Shown: positions 31,254-41,900 of the stretch, piece by piece
How the letters are laid out: every line of letters begins with the position of its first letter
Position numbering within the stretch: position 1 is the first letter of the stretch
Assembly: GCA_020628375.1 (NCBI GenBank)
Contig: JAHDFD010000021.1
Location: forward strand, 1 to 64,000
DNA: 64,000 bases
Direction of reading: 5' to 3'
Source of the DNA: Chitinophagales bacterium
GTDB taxonomy: Bacteria; Bacteroidota; Bacteroidia; Chitinophagales; UBA2359
Made by a program: the position numbers and the translations under genes
Notes under the pieces: model-generated
What the model saw: the letters and a program-made list of their open reading frames with translations, nothing else
Told to the model about the DNA's origin: nothing
Database searches by the model: none

Positions 31254-32120
31254 AATAATACGGTTTGTTTGTTTGGCAAACAGAATTATCAGAAAAATTA
31301 CCGTAGCTAATAAGAACAATGGAATCGCCATATTAATAATATAATCAGGAACCTGTAAAGGTGAGATTATACCAGAAATACCAATTACTGCAACTACATT
31401 AAATATGTTCGATCCAATAATGTTTCCTAAAGCAATGCCTAACTTATTCTTTCTGGCAGCACCAATACTTACGAATAATTCTGGTAAAGAAGTTCCGAGG
31501 GCAACGGCACCTAAAGCAATATAACCTTCTTCTATATTCAGAATTTTTGCAATGGCAATGATCGATTCAATATTGTAGGTTGCTGAAACAAAAACACCAA
31601 GACCGCCCAAAAGAAGGATAAGAAAGTACTTCAACTCTAACTTGGTATCTTCTTCAGCTTCTTCATTTCCAACCTGAAATAAGATTGAAATCAAATAGGA
31701 TAACAATATGAGTAATAATATACCAGCTTCCCATGATTTTACTATTCCGTCATAACTGAAGTAAGCGGCTAAAGCTGCTGAAACAGCAAATACCAAATAA
31801 TCGGCGATACTTGCTTTAAATGAAAATTTTACTTTAGCAAATAGTAAGCTTACACCTCCAGCAACCAGAAAAATATTGGTAATATTCGAACCAACAACAT
31901 TGGCAACAACAATTTCTGTTGATTTTTGCATGACTGCCGCAATAGATGAAGCCAATTCCGGTAGGGAAGTTCCCAGCGCAACAATTGTGGCACCGATAAC
32001 AAATGATGGAATTCCAATAGCTGCTCCTATTTTTTCAGCTGAATCGATAAAAAAATCAGAGGAACGTAATAAACAGAACAGGGTAAAACAAAATATAAAA
32101 ACCCAAAAAAGTAATCCCAT
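31188..32120 (-). CDS. Sodium/calcium antiporter, CaCA family (YrbG-like)
   Basis: 310 residues, about ten membrane helices, inner membrane. The two inverted alpha repeats are clear: GTSLPELASSIAAV with VGSNITNIFLV (about residues 50-90), and GTSLPELFVSIGAA with GNIIGSNIFNVVAVIG (about residues 205-250). By family knowledge they form the Ca/Na site and exchange cytoplasmic Ca2+ for Na+ or H+. A TAATTTTG box lies 27 bases upstream. The stop codon region is duplicated at 29345-29410 by the island. In the ancestral order this gene and the one at 28221 would have been convergent with overlapping stops. Confidence 0.93.
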   Translation of the reverse strand: MGLLFWVFIFCFTLFCLLRSSDFFIDSAEKIGAAIGIPSFVIGATIVALGTSLPELASSIAAVMQKSTEIVVANVVGSNITNIFLVAGGVSLLFAKVKFSFKASIADYLVFAVSAALAAYFSYDGIVKSWEAGILLLILLSYLISILFQVGNEEAEEDTKLELKYFLILLLGGLGVFVSATYNIESIIAIAKILNIEEGYIALGAVALGTSLPELFVSIGAARKNKLGIALGNIIGSNIFNVVAVIGISGIISPLQVPDYIINMAIPLFLLATVIFLIILFAKQTNRIIGLLCIGLYAYYIYQIFSNTVV

Positions 32121-32146
32121 GAAGGTAAATGCTTAAAATATTGGTG

Positions 32147-32154
32147 CAAAATTA
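32147..32154 (-). promoter_or_regulatory. Promoter -7 box TAATTTTG for the antiporter
   Basis: Minus-strand TAATTTTGCAC, the same 11 bases as the rpsL promoter at 47379; it ends 26 bases from the antiporter ATG. No clear -33 TTG. Confidence 0.55.
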
Positions 32155-32327
32155 CGATGTTTCGATTTGCTTTAACTTGTATTTGTCACATATAGTTCCG
32201 TTTTTTTATCAATAAATACCAATTATTAAGTAACAGTCATCATAAATATGCGTCGTATCTTGTGTTTTATGGCACTTAGTTTGTTTTGTGTACGAATAAC
32301 ACCCTTTATTGAAACTTTAAAGCTTCT

Positions 32328-33470
32328 ATGAGAATATTATTCTTGAATTATGAATTCCCTCCTTTAGGTGGAGGCGCTAGTCCGATCAGTTACGAAATAG
32401 CACAGGGTTATGTAAATATTGGTCATCAGGTAGATGTCGTTACTATGGGTTTCAAAGGCTTAGCTGCTAGTGAAAACATGAATGGTATCAATGTATATCG
32501 TGTTCCTTGTATAAGAGCCAAGAAAGAAATTTGCCATCCTCACGAAATGCTGACGTTTATTTACAATGCTCAGAAATTCCTTAAAAAGCATTTGAAAGAA
32601 AATCAATATGACGTATGTCATAATCATTTCGCTATTCCAACAGGATTAGTGGCTAATTGGGTGAAAAAAAATTACGGAATACCTTTTATCAATACAAGTC
32701 ATGGAAGTGATATTCCGGGATACAATAATGATCGTTTTTTATTCCTGCACAATTTTACCAAGCCAATTCTGAATTCAGTATTGAATAATTCAAGTGGTAA
32801 TTTTTCAGGATCGAACTACCTGGCAGGTTTAGCCAATAAAAATATAAATCCGCCTGTTGCTTATCAAACGATCAGAGAAGGTTTCTTTCCAGACCTTTTT
32901 CAGCCACAAGCTAAAAAGAAAACAATTTTATCAACCGGAAGATTATTGAGAAGAAAAGGTTTTCAGTATTTAATAGAAGCAGTTTCTGAAAAAGATATAG
33001 GATACGAAGTACACATTTGTGGCGATGGACCAATGATGCCTGAATTAAGATCACTGGCAGAAAAATCAAAAACAAAGATCGTTTTTCATGGTTGGATCAA
33101 CAATCAATCTGAAAAATATAAGAACTTGTTGGAAACAGCTTCAATTTATAGCTTGGTTTCAGCAAAAGAAAATGCCAGTAAATCCTTATTGGAAGCCTTA
33201 AGTGCCGGATGTGCCGTAATTACATCCAATATTGCTGGTTGTCCTGAGTCGGTTGGTGATGCAGGATTCGCTATTCCTGCTGAAAATGTATCGGCACTTC
33301 GTGAAACAATATACGATTTGATCGATAATGAGGATAAGATTCAGGAGTATGGTAAAAAAGCAAGAAATCGAATTTTGGAAGTTTATAATTGGGATAAGCT
33401 GATAAGGCAATATGAAAAGGAATTAATGAAAGCTGCAAATATTGAAAGTAAGCTTGTTCAGAATGCGTAA
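32328..33470 (+). CDS. Glycosyltransferase family 4
   Basis: 380 residues with GT-B fold features. N-terminal Rossmann half starts MRILFLNYEFPPLGGGASP, the Gly-rich donor/acceptor loop typical of GT4. C-terminal half has ILSTGRLLRRKGFQYLIEA, HICGDGPMMPEL, FHGWI and the E-x7-E sugar-nucleotide signature in KENASKSLLEALSAGCAVI. It transfers a sugar from a nucleotide donor, probably to a lipid carrier or polysaccharide at the cytoplasmic membrane. The next gene, 60 bases on, makes UDP-xylose, so the two may serve one envelope glycan pathway (inference). Confidence 0.9.
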   Translation: MRILFLNYEFPPLGGGASPISYEIAQGYVNIGHQVDVVTMGFKGLAASENMNGINVYRVPCIRAKKEICHPHEMLTFIYNAQKFLKKHLKENQYDVCHNHFAIPTGLVANWVKKNYGIPFINTSHGSDIPGYNNDRFLFLHNFTKPILNSVLNNSSGNFSGSNYLAGLANKNINPPVAYQTIREGFFPDLFQPQAKKKTILSTGRLLRRKGFQYLIEAVSEKDIGYEVHICGDGPMMPELRSLAEKSKTKIVFHGWINNQSEKYKNLLETASIYSLVSAKENASKSLLEALSAGCAVITSNIAGCPESVGDAGFAIPAENVSALRETIYDLIDNEDKIQEYGKKARNRILEVYNWDKLIRQYEKELMKAANIESKLVQNA

Positions 33471-33530
33471 ATTTGCAAAGCTTTTAACAATAAACATTAT
33501 AATAGAAGTTAAAGCTGATATAGGAAAATT

Positions 33531-34490
33531 ATGAAAAAAAGAATATTAATCACCGGAGCTGCGGGCTTTTTAGGATCACACTTAAGCGATAGATTCATAA
33601 AAGAAGGTTACGAAGTCATTGGAATGGATAACTTATTAACCGGAAATATTGCCAATATTGAGCATCTGTTTCCACATCCTGATTTTACTTATTATCATCA
33701 CGATGTTACAAAGTTTGTGCATGTTCCGGGTAATTTAGATTATATTCTGCACTTTGCTTCTCCTGCAAGCCCTATCGACTATTTAAAAATGCCGATCCAA
33801 ACGATGAAAGTAGGTTCTTTAGGAACACACAACCTTCTAGGTTTGGCACGCGCTAAGAATGCAAGGATCTTAGTAGCTTCTACTTCTGAAGTTTATGGAG
33901 ATCCAAAAGTACACCCACAAAAAGAAACCTATTGGGGAAATGTAAATCCTATCGGTCCTCGTGGTGTTTACGATGAAGCTAAGCGTTTTCAGGAAGCAAT
34001 GACTATGGCATACCATACTTTTCATGGCTTGGAAACAAGAATTATCCGTATTTTCAATACTTATGGTCCTCGAATGAGACTCGACGATGGTAGAGCATTA
34101 CCAACCTTTTTACGTCAGGCAATAGAAGGAGAAGATATTACCGTTTTTGGAGATGGTTCTCAAACGCGTTCATTCTGTTATGTTGACGATTTAGTAGAAG
34201 GAATTTACCGATTACTATTAAGTGATTACGAGCAGCCGGTAAATATTGGTAATCCAGATGAAATTTCTATTTTGGATTTTGCTAAAGAAATTATCGCTCT
34301 TACCGGAACAGATCAGAAGATTGTTTTGAAACCACTGCCAAAAGATGATCCTATGGTTAGAAAACCAGATATTACGCGTGCCAGAGAAATATTAGGCTGG
34401 GAACCTAAAGTATCTCGTAAAGAAGGATTGGCGATTACCTACGAACATTTCAAGAAAGTAATTGCAGAAAAAGCAAACCCAGATACATGA
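33531..34490 (+). CDS. UDP-glucuronate decarboxylase (UDP-xylose synthase), SDR family
   Basis: 319 residues, the usual bacterial UXS length. NAD-binding [10 protein letters not shown] (G9, G12, G15) follows the first strand. The UXS fingerprint is clear: [11 protein letters not shown], then [13 protein letters not shown] with catalytic Tyr147 and Lys151, then [17 protein letters not shown] for UDP-sugar binding. It converts UDP-glucuronate to UDP-xylose and CO2 with bound NAD+, in the cytoplasm. It lies 60 bases after the glycosyltransferase on the same strand and likely shares its transcript. Confidence 0.93.
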   Translation: MKKRILITGAAGFLGSHLSDRFIKEGYEVIGMDNLLTGNIANIEHLFPHPDFTYYHHDVTKFVHVPGNLDYILHFASPASPIDYLKMPIQTMKVGSLGTHNLLGLARAKNARILVASTSEVYGDPKVHPQKETYWGNVNPIGPRGVYDEAKRFQEAMTMAYHTFHGLETRIIRIFNTYGPRMRLDDGRALPTFLRQAIEGEDITVFGDGSQTRSFCYVDDLVEGIYRLLLSDYEQPVNIGNPDEISILDFAKEIIALTGTDQKIVLKPLPKDDPMVRKPDITRAREILGWEPKVSRKEGLAITYEHFKKVIAEKANPDT

Positions 34491-34515
34491 TAAAGTTTAA
34501 AACAGTTTTTGATAG

Positions 34516-34536
34516 AGACGTAGCATTGCTACGTCT
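34516..34536. repeat. Intergenic palindrome, second type
   Basis: Perfect 10-bp arms AGACGTAGCA / TGCTACGTCT around one T, 26 bases after the UXS stop. Unlike the REP family at 29-31 kb in sequence, but similar in build to the palindrome at 8739. It could also help end transcription, though only a short T run precedes it. Confidence 0.75.
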
Positions 34537-34775
34537 GTACATTATGAATTATTGTTTGAATTAAAATCGTTTTAAAGTCTAATATCTTTCCTTTTATTAC
34601 TTTCGTAAAGTATTTGGTGTTTTGCCAATAAGCAATGCTGAAAATAAACGTTTTATTTCTTTCAGATTTTAATAGTTGAAAACTCAGCAGATAACGATTC
34701 ATTTAAAAAAGCAGACTTTCTTATTTGTGTATAATGGACTAATAAACTGTTGTCGTCTGTTATTTAATTCCCTTA

Positions 34776-35999
34776 ATGAATATAGAATGGTTTATAGCGC
34801 GCCGAATGACTACAAGTGAAGAAAGCCCTTTTTCTGCTTTTATCATTAAAATAGCAATTCTGGCTATTGCACTTTCATTAGGGATAATGATCATTGCTAC
34901 TTCTGTCGTTTATGGTTTCAAAAAAGAGATAAGCGAAAAAATATTTGGTTTTAGTGGGCATATCATCGTTTCTTCTTTTGAAGGTAACCGTTCTATTGAA
35001 GAAAGTAATCCTGTAAGTAAAGAGCAATTATTTTATCCACACATCGACACACTTGAAAGTGTCAGAAGTGTAGAAGTTTATGCTCACAAAGCCGGAATGC
35101 TAAAAACCGATTCCCTTTTTGAAGGCTTGATCTTTAAAGGAATTGATACGGATTTTAATTGGAATTTCTTTGAAAAATACCTTAAGAAAGGAACTACTTT
35201 TAGTTTGTCAGACACTGCTCGTTCCAACAAGATCGTTGTTTCTGAATATACTGCTAACCGACTCATGGTCGATGTCGGCGATAAGCTTTTGGCATATTTT
35301 CCAGACAAACGATTACGATACAGAAAGTTTGAAGTAACAGGAGTTTATAAAACCGGATTAGCAGAATATGATAAGCAAATTGCTTTGATCGACATACAAC
35401 ACATTCAGAAATTAAATAAGTGGGAGCGTAATGAAGTGGGCGGTTTCAAGGTAACCCTTAACGATCTATCACAGATTGAATCGGTTTATAATGAATTGTA
35501 TTATAAAATGACAGGACCCGAACTGAATACCCAAAGTATCAGAGACGTTAATCCAGGTATTTTCGATTGGTTAGAATTACAAAATATGAATGAAAGGATT
35601 ATTTTGAGTTTGATGGTGCTTATCGGAATTATCAATATGACCACTGCTCTTTTAATCCTTATTTTAGAAAGAACCAATATGATCGGTATTCTAAAGGCTA
35701 TGGGAGCAGATAGTTTTAGCATACAGAAAATATTCCTTATAAATGCAGCTTTTATTATTGCCTGGGGCTTGTTTTGGGGTAATTTATTCGGTTTAGGCAT
35801 TTGTTATATACAGAAAACATTCGAGATCATTCAATTGCCCGAAGATTCTTATTATTTAAAAGTAGCGCCTGTATATATTCGTTGGTGGGTGGTATTACTG
35901 CTAAATGCAGGTACCTTTGTTGTCAGCCTTTTAGCCTTGGTTATTCCCTCATGGATGGTAAACTGGGTAAAGCCTGTTAAGGCAATAAGGTTCGAGTGA
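34776..35999 (+). CDS. ABC transporter permease, LolC/LolE-like (FtsX/MacB family)
   Basis: 407 residues with the four-helix layout of this family: one helix near the N-terminus (AFIIKIAILAIALSLGIMII), a large periplasmic domain (about residues 50-270), then three helices (MVLIGIINMTTALLILILE; INAAFIIAWGLFWGNLFGLG; WWVVLLLNAGTFVVSLLAL), ending in the IPSWMVNWVKPVKAIRFE tail usual in Lol permeases. By family knowledge LolC/E with LolD extract lipoproteins from the inner membrane; Bacteroidota often have a single fused-type LolCE. No ATPase gene is adjacent, so it must pair with a subunit encoded elsewhere. Confidence 0.88.
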   Translation: MNIEWFIARRMTTSEESPFSAFIIKIAILAIALSLGIMIIATSVVYGFKKEISEKIFGFSGHIIVSSFEGNRSIEESNPVSKEQLFYPHIDTLESVRSVEVYAHKAGMLKTDSLFEGLIFKGIDTDFNWNFFEKYLKKGTTFSLSDTARSNKIVVSEYTANRLMVDVGDKLLAYFPDKRLRYRKFEVTGVYKTGLAEYDKQIALIDIQHIQKLNKWERNEVGGFKVTLNDLSQIESVYNELYYKMTGPELNTQSIRDVNPGIFDWLELQNMNERIILSLMVLIGIINMTTALLILILERTNMIGILKAMGADSFSIQKIFLINAAFIIAWGLFWGNLFGLGICYIQKTFEIIQLPEDSYYLKVAPVYIRWWVVLLLNAGTFVVSLLALVIPSWMVNWVKPVKAIRFE

Positions 36000-36063
36000 T
36001 GGGCAGATATTATTTTCCAGCTTAACCTTCTGTTTCATCTATTTCCACATTGATATTATTGCA

Positions 36064-37596
36064 TCACTCCAAAACGAATTTCAATGTCTTACTTTTATTA
36101 TCCTGAAAAACGGTGAAAAAGTACATGCCGGTTATAAGATCACCACTCGATAGTTGTAAGGTATTTCCTGCTTCTTTTCCTTGTTTTATTACTTTACCAT
36201 TAATATCAGCTATCTGCCATAAAAAGTCAGACCTATCCAATTCAAGCTGAATAATATTATTTGCATGGAATAAAGATGAAACAGGTAAAAGTTCTGAATC
36301 GCTCGATATGATCGTAATATCGGTATAAGCAAGGTCGGCACTTTGTAAATTGGCAAGATCAGCAATACTTGCAACGGTTGCTTTAACAACATTTGCCATA
36401 AAATCAAAATCTAAAGTTCCTAAGGTATCATAAGGAGAATGATAAAACGGATTTCTGAAATTGGCACCATCAGTCAGCATTAAAGCAGGGATTCCGGCGT
36501 CCCAGAAAACAGCATGATCGCTTCTTCGTAAATCCTGAGCGATTTCAGCATTACCAGGTGCCGCAAATGAAATTACTTTCAAATCCGGAACATATAAATT
36601 AGCGTTCTCTTCATATAGATTCATTAAAGTAGCTGAGTTTTCATTGGCTACATTATTAATAAAATCACCTTTAAACTCATTGGCTTCCAATGCCGCAGCA
36701 GCTTCCGGGAAAAGTAATTCAAAGCCAGCAGGCATCATTTGAGCATTAGGCATTTCATCGTAATAACCGATCATTTCAAAATTGAAAACCCCTTCGATCG
36801 TATCTGTTTCAGAAATTCCATTTGTTATATATTCAATACTACCATCTAAACCTGTTTCTTCAAGATCGAAACCAATGAAACGCACATTTTTATCAAGAAC
36901 AGCATCTTCCAAAACTCGTGCAACTTCTAACATGCCAGCAACAGCAGAACCATTATCATCCGCACCTGGTGAATCTGCAACAGTATCAAAATGCCCATCA
37001 ACTATATAAAATTGACCACTATCTGAACAAGTATTTTTATCACCGATAATATTTTCTCCAGTATAATTACTTCCAAACTGAAAACCTTGTCTTGAACTCG
37101 AATAATTATGCTGGTTAAAACGATTTTCGATAAAATCTTTCACATCAGCTAAATGTTCTGGATCGGCAGTTCTGTGCCGAACACCTATAATGCTTTCCAT
37201 GAAGTACAACAAACTATCAGTGTTTACCTCATTTACTAACTGCTGAATATTCACAGCTTCGTTATCGAATACTTCAACCTTAAAAGGACCTTGAATATAA
37301 AATTCGTTTATCGATTCAAAGTAATTGATGCTTTGTGTTTCACCTACCGGAAAATTATCTTCTTCATAAAATAGCGTCCAATCGCTTTCATTTTCTAATA
37401 TTCTATAAAGTTTAACGCTTACTGTTGAATTATCAGCATCACTTATATTCAGGAAAATATCAGGCAAACTAGGGTCCATACCCATTGTAGCACTTGCAAA
37501 GAATGCTTCGATAACTGGTGGTTGGTTCTGAGCATTTATAGTAAGATAAAGAAAAAAGGAAAGTAAATAAACTGAGTAATTTCTTAAGGAAAACAT
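36064..37596 (-). CDS. Secreted M28-family metallopeptidase with T9SS sorting domain
   Basis: 510 residues. Signal peptide (VYLLSFFLYLTINAQ). A short Ig-like part (about residues 25-115) precedes the zinc peptidase domain (~125-410). Ligands are visible: His202 and Asp204 in YIVDGHFDTVADSPG, bridging Asp213 in GADDNGSA, the catalytic Glu246/Glu247 pair in GFDLEETGLDGS, and a late His in NPFYHSPYDT. The C-terminal ~75 residues are a T9SS sorting domain (LQLSSGDLITGMYFFTVF..KTLKFVLE). It should be an exported aminopeptidase-type enzyme working at or outside the cell surface, consistent with protein scavenging. A TATCTTTG box lies just upstream. Confidence 0.92.
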   Translation of the reverse strand: MFSLRNYSVYLLSFFLYLTINAQNQPPVIEAFFASATMGMDPSLPDIFLNISDADNSTVSVKLYRILENESDWTLFYEEDNFPVGETQSINYFESINEFYIQGPFKVEVFDNEAVNIQQLVNEVNTDSLLYFMESIIGVRHRTADPEHLADVKDFIENRFNQHNYSSSRQGFQFGSNYTGENIIGDKNTCSDSGQFYIVDGHFDTVADSPGADDNGSAVAGMLEVARVLEDAVLDKNVRFIGFDLEETGLDGSIEYITNGISETDTIEGVFNFEMIGYYDEMPNAQMMPAGFELLFPEAAAALEANEFKGDFINNVANENSATLMNLYEENANLYVPDLKVISFAAPGNAEIAQDLRRSDHAVFWDAGIPALMLTDGANFRNPFYHSPYDTLGTLDFDFMANVVKATVASIADLANLQSADLAYTDITIISSDSELLPVSSLFHANNIIQLELDRSDFLWQIADINGKVIKQGKEAGNTLQLSSGDLITGMYFFTVFQDNKSKTLKFVLE

Positions 37597-37612
37597 AATG
37601 AATTCTTTTATT

Positions 37613-37620
37613 CAAAGATA
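37613..37620 (-). promoter_or_regulatory. Promoter -7 box TATCTTTG for the M28 peptidase
   Basis: Minus-strand TATCTTTG ending 16 bases from the ATG at 37596; same box as at 1521 and 54763. Confidence 0.55.
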
Positions 37621-37659
37621 AAGAAAAACTCTCAACCTCGACTACGCTCGGTTACCGAA

Positions 37660-37712
37660 TAACTCATAAATTCATAAACTCTCTAACTCATAAACTCTCT
37701 AACTCATAAACT
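37660..37712. repeat. Short tandem repeat, 16-bp unit
   Basis: About three units of TAACTCATAAACTCTC between the M28 gene and pheS; the first is diverged. Just before it is CTCGACTACGCTCGGT, which reads like a remnant of a dispersed repeat. Confidence 0.6.
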
Positions 37713-37714
37713 AA

Positions 37715-38746
37715 TCAATCCGTAACCGAAGCAAACTGTTTAAGGAAACGAATATCATTTTCGAAGAAAGGACGAATGTCGCTGATTCTGTATTTAAGCA
37801 TAGCAATACGTTCTACGCCCATTCCGAAGGCAAATCCGGTATATTTTTCAGAGTCGATACCACAATTTTCCAAAACATTCGGATCGACCATGCCACAGCC
37901 AAGTATTTCTACCCAACCAGTATGCTTACAAATAGAACAGCCATCACCACCACAAACGAAGCAACTGATATCCATTTCAGCAGAAATTTCTGTAAAAGGG
38001 AAATAAGAAGGACGGAATTGTATGCGAGTATTGGCTCCGAACATTTCCTGAGCGAAATAATAAAGCGTTTGTTTCAGATCAGCGAAAGAAACATTTTCAT
38101 CAACGTATAAGCCTTCCACTTGATGGAATTGACAATGCGCACGAGCTGAAATTGTTTCATTTCGATAAACTCTCCCAGGCGAAATCGTTCTTATCGGTGG
38201 TTTTTCATGTTCCATTACACGCACCTGAACCGAAGAGGTATGTGTACGTAATGATATATCATCAGTAATGAAAAAAGTATCCTGCATATCACGAGCAGGG
38301 TGGTGTGGAGGGAAATTCAAAGCTGTGAAATTATGCCAGTCATCTTCGATTTCCGGTCCTTCAGAAATAACGAAGCCTAAACGATTGAATATTTCAATAA
38401 TTTGATTTCTTACTAAAGCAATTGGATGACGAGAACCCAAGTCATCGGCATTTACTGGTAAACTCAAATCAGGAACATCAACATTTTCAGCAGCTTTATT
38501 CTCTAAAGCATCTTTAAGCGCATCGAATCTTGATTGTGCAGTTTGCTTTAGTGTATTCATTAATTGCCCATATTCTTTCTTGCGTTCGTTAGCAATGTTA
38601 CGCATCTCTCCGAACATAGGCTTAAGCGTATTTTTAGAACCTAAATAAGCAATTCTGAACTGTTCTAATTGTTCCGAATTATCAACTTTATAATCATTGA
38701 TCTCTGCTAATTTTCCTTGTGCCTTATCAAATATTTCCTGACTCAT
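37715..38746 (-). CDS. pheS: Phenylalanine--tRNA ligase alpha subunit
   Basis: 343 residues, standard PheS length. N-terminal coiled coil (about 1-85), then the class II catalytic core: HPIALVRNQIIEIFNRLGF (motif 1 area), ISPGRVYRNETISARAHCQFHQVEGL (given as ISPGRVYRNE and HCQFHQVEGL; motif 2), and FGMGVERIAMLKYRI near the end (motif 3, ATP binding). A four-Cys insert (CFVCGGDGCSICKHTGW) is usual in Bacteroidota PheS. It pairs with PheT, which is not adjacent, to charge tRNA-Phe. A TACTTTTG promoter box lies about 58 bases upstream. Confidence 0.97.
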   Translation of the reverse strand: MSQEIFDKAQGKLAEINDYKVDNSEQLEQFRIAYLGSKNTLKPMFGEMRNIANERKKEYGQLMNTLKQTAQSRFDALKDALENKAAENVDVPDLSLPVNADDLGSRHPIALVRNQIIEIFNRLGFVISEGPEIEDDWHNFTALNFPPHHPARDMQDTFFITDDISLRTHTSSVQVRVMEHEKPPIRTISPGRVYRNETISARAHCQFHQVEGLYVDENVSFADLKQTLYYFAQEMFGANTRIQFRPSYFPFTEISAEMDISCFVCGGDGCSICKHTGWVEILGCGMVDPNVLENCGIDSEKYTGFAFGMGVERIAMLKYRISDIRPFFENDIRFLKQFASVTD

Positions 38747-38804
38747 TGCTTTTTATTTTATCTATAATGAGAATTGAAGCTTTTATAAAAAGTTCTAAAG
38801 TGTG

Positions 38805-38812
38805 CAAAAGTA
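38805..38812 (-). promoter_or_regulatory. Promoter -7 box TACTTTTG for pheS
   Basis: Minus-strand TACTTTTG, 58 bases before the pheS ATG, starting right at the end of the T tract of the upstream terminator. No convincing -33 box. Confidence 0.5.
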
Positions 38813-38850
38813 AAATAAAAAACCCCGACTAACCTTAAAGCCAGTCGGGA
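38812..38850 (-). terminator. Rho-independent terminator after the M43 protease gene
   Basis: On the minus strand CCCGACT / AGTCGGG (plus 38843-38849 and 38824-38830) with a 12-nt loop followed by a T-rich run. It lies 69 bases past the stop of the large protease gene and separates it from pheS. Confidence 0.88.
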
Positions 38851-38918
38851 TTTTACTATTGCTACACTAAGTAGCTTATTGTTTATTGTTCAACTAAGTG
38901 GCAGCCATTGCTGTCGAA

Positions 38919-41900
38919 CTATTTTTCAGCCATATATAATAAATGTACCAAGTATGCAAATACTGGACCTGCAATAGCAACACCAATAATATCACTGAAG
39001 AAGATTGCTCCGAAGAATACAATAGACATCGTATAACCAATAGCTGCAAGCACTAATGTGAACATAAATGCTTTTCTTAAAATTGCAGCGTTTACTGGTA
39101 AGTTGAATCCTACAGGAGTATTGATATTGTTCGTTCCTGCGAATGTACCAACACCTGCCATTGCAATTGTACCATAAGTCATTAACATCAATGCCAATGT
39201 AATTAATCCCCATTCCGATAAAGTAGGAATGTCTTCAGTAGCACATTGTGAACAACTTCCAGCCTCATCACCAAAACTAACCGTAATGCCAGCTCCATCA
39301 GAACCAGTAATATTCATTACACTGAAGCCAGTACCAACTTCATGATAGAACTCAGCAGTATATGTTCCATCTCCATTATCTGTAAAGCTCAATGTAGCTG
39401 GATCACCATTCATGTCTAAAATTCCTGTTTCATTCATAGTTGAAATCGCTAAACCTGTTGTAGCAGGAGTTGTAGAAATAGTTATGAAGTCATAAAAGTA
39501 TTCTACTGGTAATAACGGATCTGTTGGATCATCACCTGCATTAAGCATAATATTATTAGCATTTCCACAATTACATGGATCTGTTGAATCACCTGTTACT
39601 TCACCAGTTACAGTACAATCAATACGGTCGATCGTAATACCATTAGAAAGCGCAAAACAACCTTCCAAATCAGTAACTTGATCTGTAGGAGCATTTAAAG
39701 AACCATCATGATCAACTACCCAAATAATACATTGTCCAAGTGGAGCGCCAGCAAGACTTACAGGGTTTCCGGCAGGAGTTCCTAAGATAGTAGAACCAGT
39801 AGCATCAGTAATTACAAATTGAGTTTGAGTACCTGTACCCGGAGTATCAATATTAACATTAATTTCATCATTTGGATCACCAGCACAAACAGTAGTAACA
39901 TCGGTAGAAATTACAGAAGGTAACACTTCAATTCTGTCTATTGTAACCCCATTAGAAAGCGCGAAACAGCCCTCTAAATCGGCAACTTGATCTGTAGGAG
40001 CATTTAAAGAACCATCATGATCAACCACCCATATAATACATTGCCCGGCAGGTGCACCTGAAAGACTAACAGGGTTTCCGGCAGGAGTTCCCAAGATAGT
40101 AGAACCAGTAGCATCAGTAATTACAAATTGAGTTTGAGTACCTGTACCCGGAGTATCAATATTAACATTAATTTCATCATTTGGATCACCAGCACAAACA
40201 GTAGTAACATCGGTAGAAATTACAGAAGGTAGCACTTCATTTCTGGTTACTGAAATTGGGTTTGATAGGAATGCACAAGATGAAGCAGCCACCGCAGCAG
40301 CAGCATCGTCACCTACCGCAGGGGTAAATGCAGGATCATCGAAGTTTACATACCATATTACACAAACACCACCGCCTGCACCATCGAAATCAAATGGACC
40401 ATTAGCAGGTAAGTCTAAAATAATACCAGCAGCATCGGTAACAACCCATGTACCTGTTCCAGTTCCGCCTGTAATCGTTACATTAATTGGATCTGGTGTA
40501 CCATCCACACAAATAGTTGTAGGGTCTATAGTTGCAATTACAGCAGCAGAAGCGTTACACCCTGCTACGCAATCATAATCAGCAGTAACTTGCGCAGCAC
40601 ATAAGTCAGCACCAGCAGCTTCTTCAGCAATTACTGAAACATTATCAACAAAGAAGTTTGTTCCTTCACCATTAACAGCAAATATTTCACTCTCGAAAGA
40701 AATCGTTACTGTACTTCCTGGCGCAACACCAGCAGCTAATAGATCTATAGTTTGAGTTGAATAACCTAAAGTTCCACAAATTGCAGCACTTCCATCAATT
40801 GTAAATACCTGAGTTCCACCAACGCTTACATTTAAGAAGTCTGAAGGTGAATCACAAATAATCATTTCCAAATCAAAAGTTAAGGTTAATGAAGTTGCAG
40901 CAGCAGGAACAGTAATTGATTGAGATACCGAAGCAATTTCAGAAGCACCTATACCTCCGAACCATGCCCATACTAAACCATCACTTGGACCTGTACCTGT
41001 TCCTAAACCACATCCTGCTTCATCACAAAGTGGCGTTCCAAAGTTAGTTGAAGCTTCCGTCCAAGCTCCACCACCAGGTCCGGCTTCAAAGCTTCCATCA
41101 GCTACTAATTCTGTTGTCGCACCACCTACCGTTGGACAACATTCTGGTCCTGCAGGATCTGAAGTATAAGTGATATCATAAGTAGCTGTACCACTCATTC
41201 CGGCAGCTACAGGGAATGCAGGGTTTCCAGCATCAGCGGCAACTGTGACAAAGCTTTCACAACCAGTAATTGGCATAACGCTTGGCTCATTACATGAATT
41301 TTCACCTGAGATCATAACTAAAGTTGAAAGATCAGCAGGAGGTCCAGGATAAACAGTTATAATATAAGTACCACCATCTAAAGTTGCAGCTAAAGGAGCT
41401 GAACCACAATCAACGTTTAAATAATATGTTTCAGAAGTAACCGTACAAGCAGCTGTTGAAATTGCAGCTACATTAGCAGGGTCAGCAACTGCTGTACCTC
41501 CTGCACTCAAATAGCCACCTGTTGACCAAGAATAAGTAGCATCACTAGAGTTATCTAAAGCTAAACCACCGGCTGCTAAATCTGCAGCTGATGTTGGTAA
41601 TGAAATAGCACCACTATCATCACAAGCAGCTAAAGCATCTGCAAAAGGACTATCAACTGATGCCGGACAAGCTACCGTACATGAAGTACACAAAGCTACA
41701 TTATCTATAGCCATACCCCATTCCCAGCTACCATTATCATCGTAGCAGAATTGAACTTGGAAAGCACCATTAGCAAATGCAGAAACATCGATACTTTCAG
41801 AACCATTACCATCGCCAACATTGGTAAATACTTGTTGCCATGCAGTACCATCAAATACCTCAGCGCTGAAAATAGCACCACCACCTGCATCTTCACTTTG

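Noticed and set aside
37215-37245. GTTTAC followed by TTACTAA near 37.2 kb
   Set aside because: Spacer is only 5 bases and it lies inside the M28 coding sequence, so it does not match the two-box motif.
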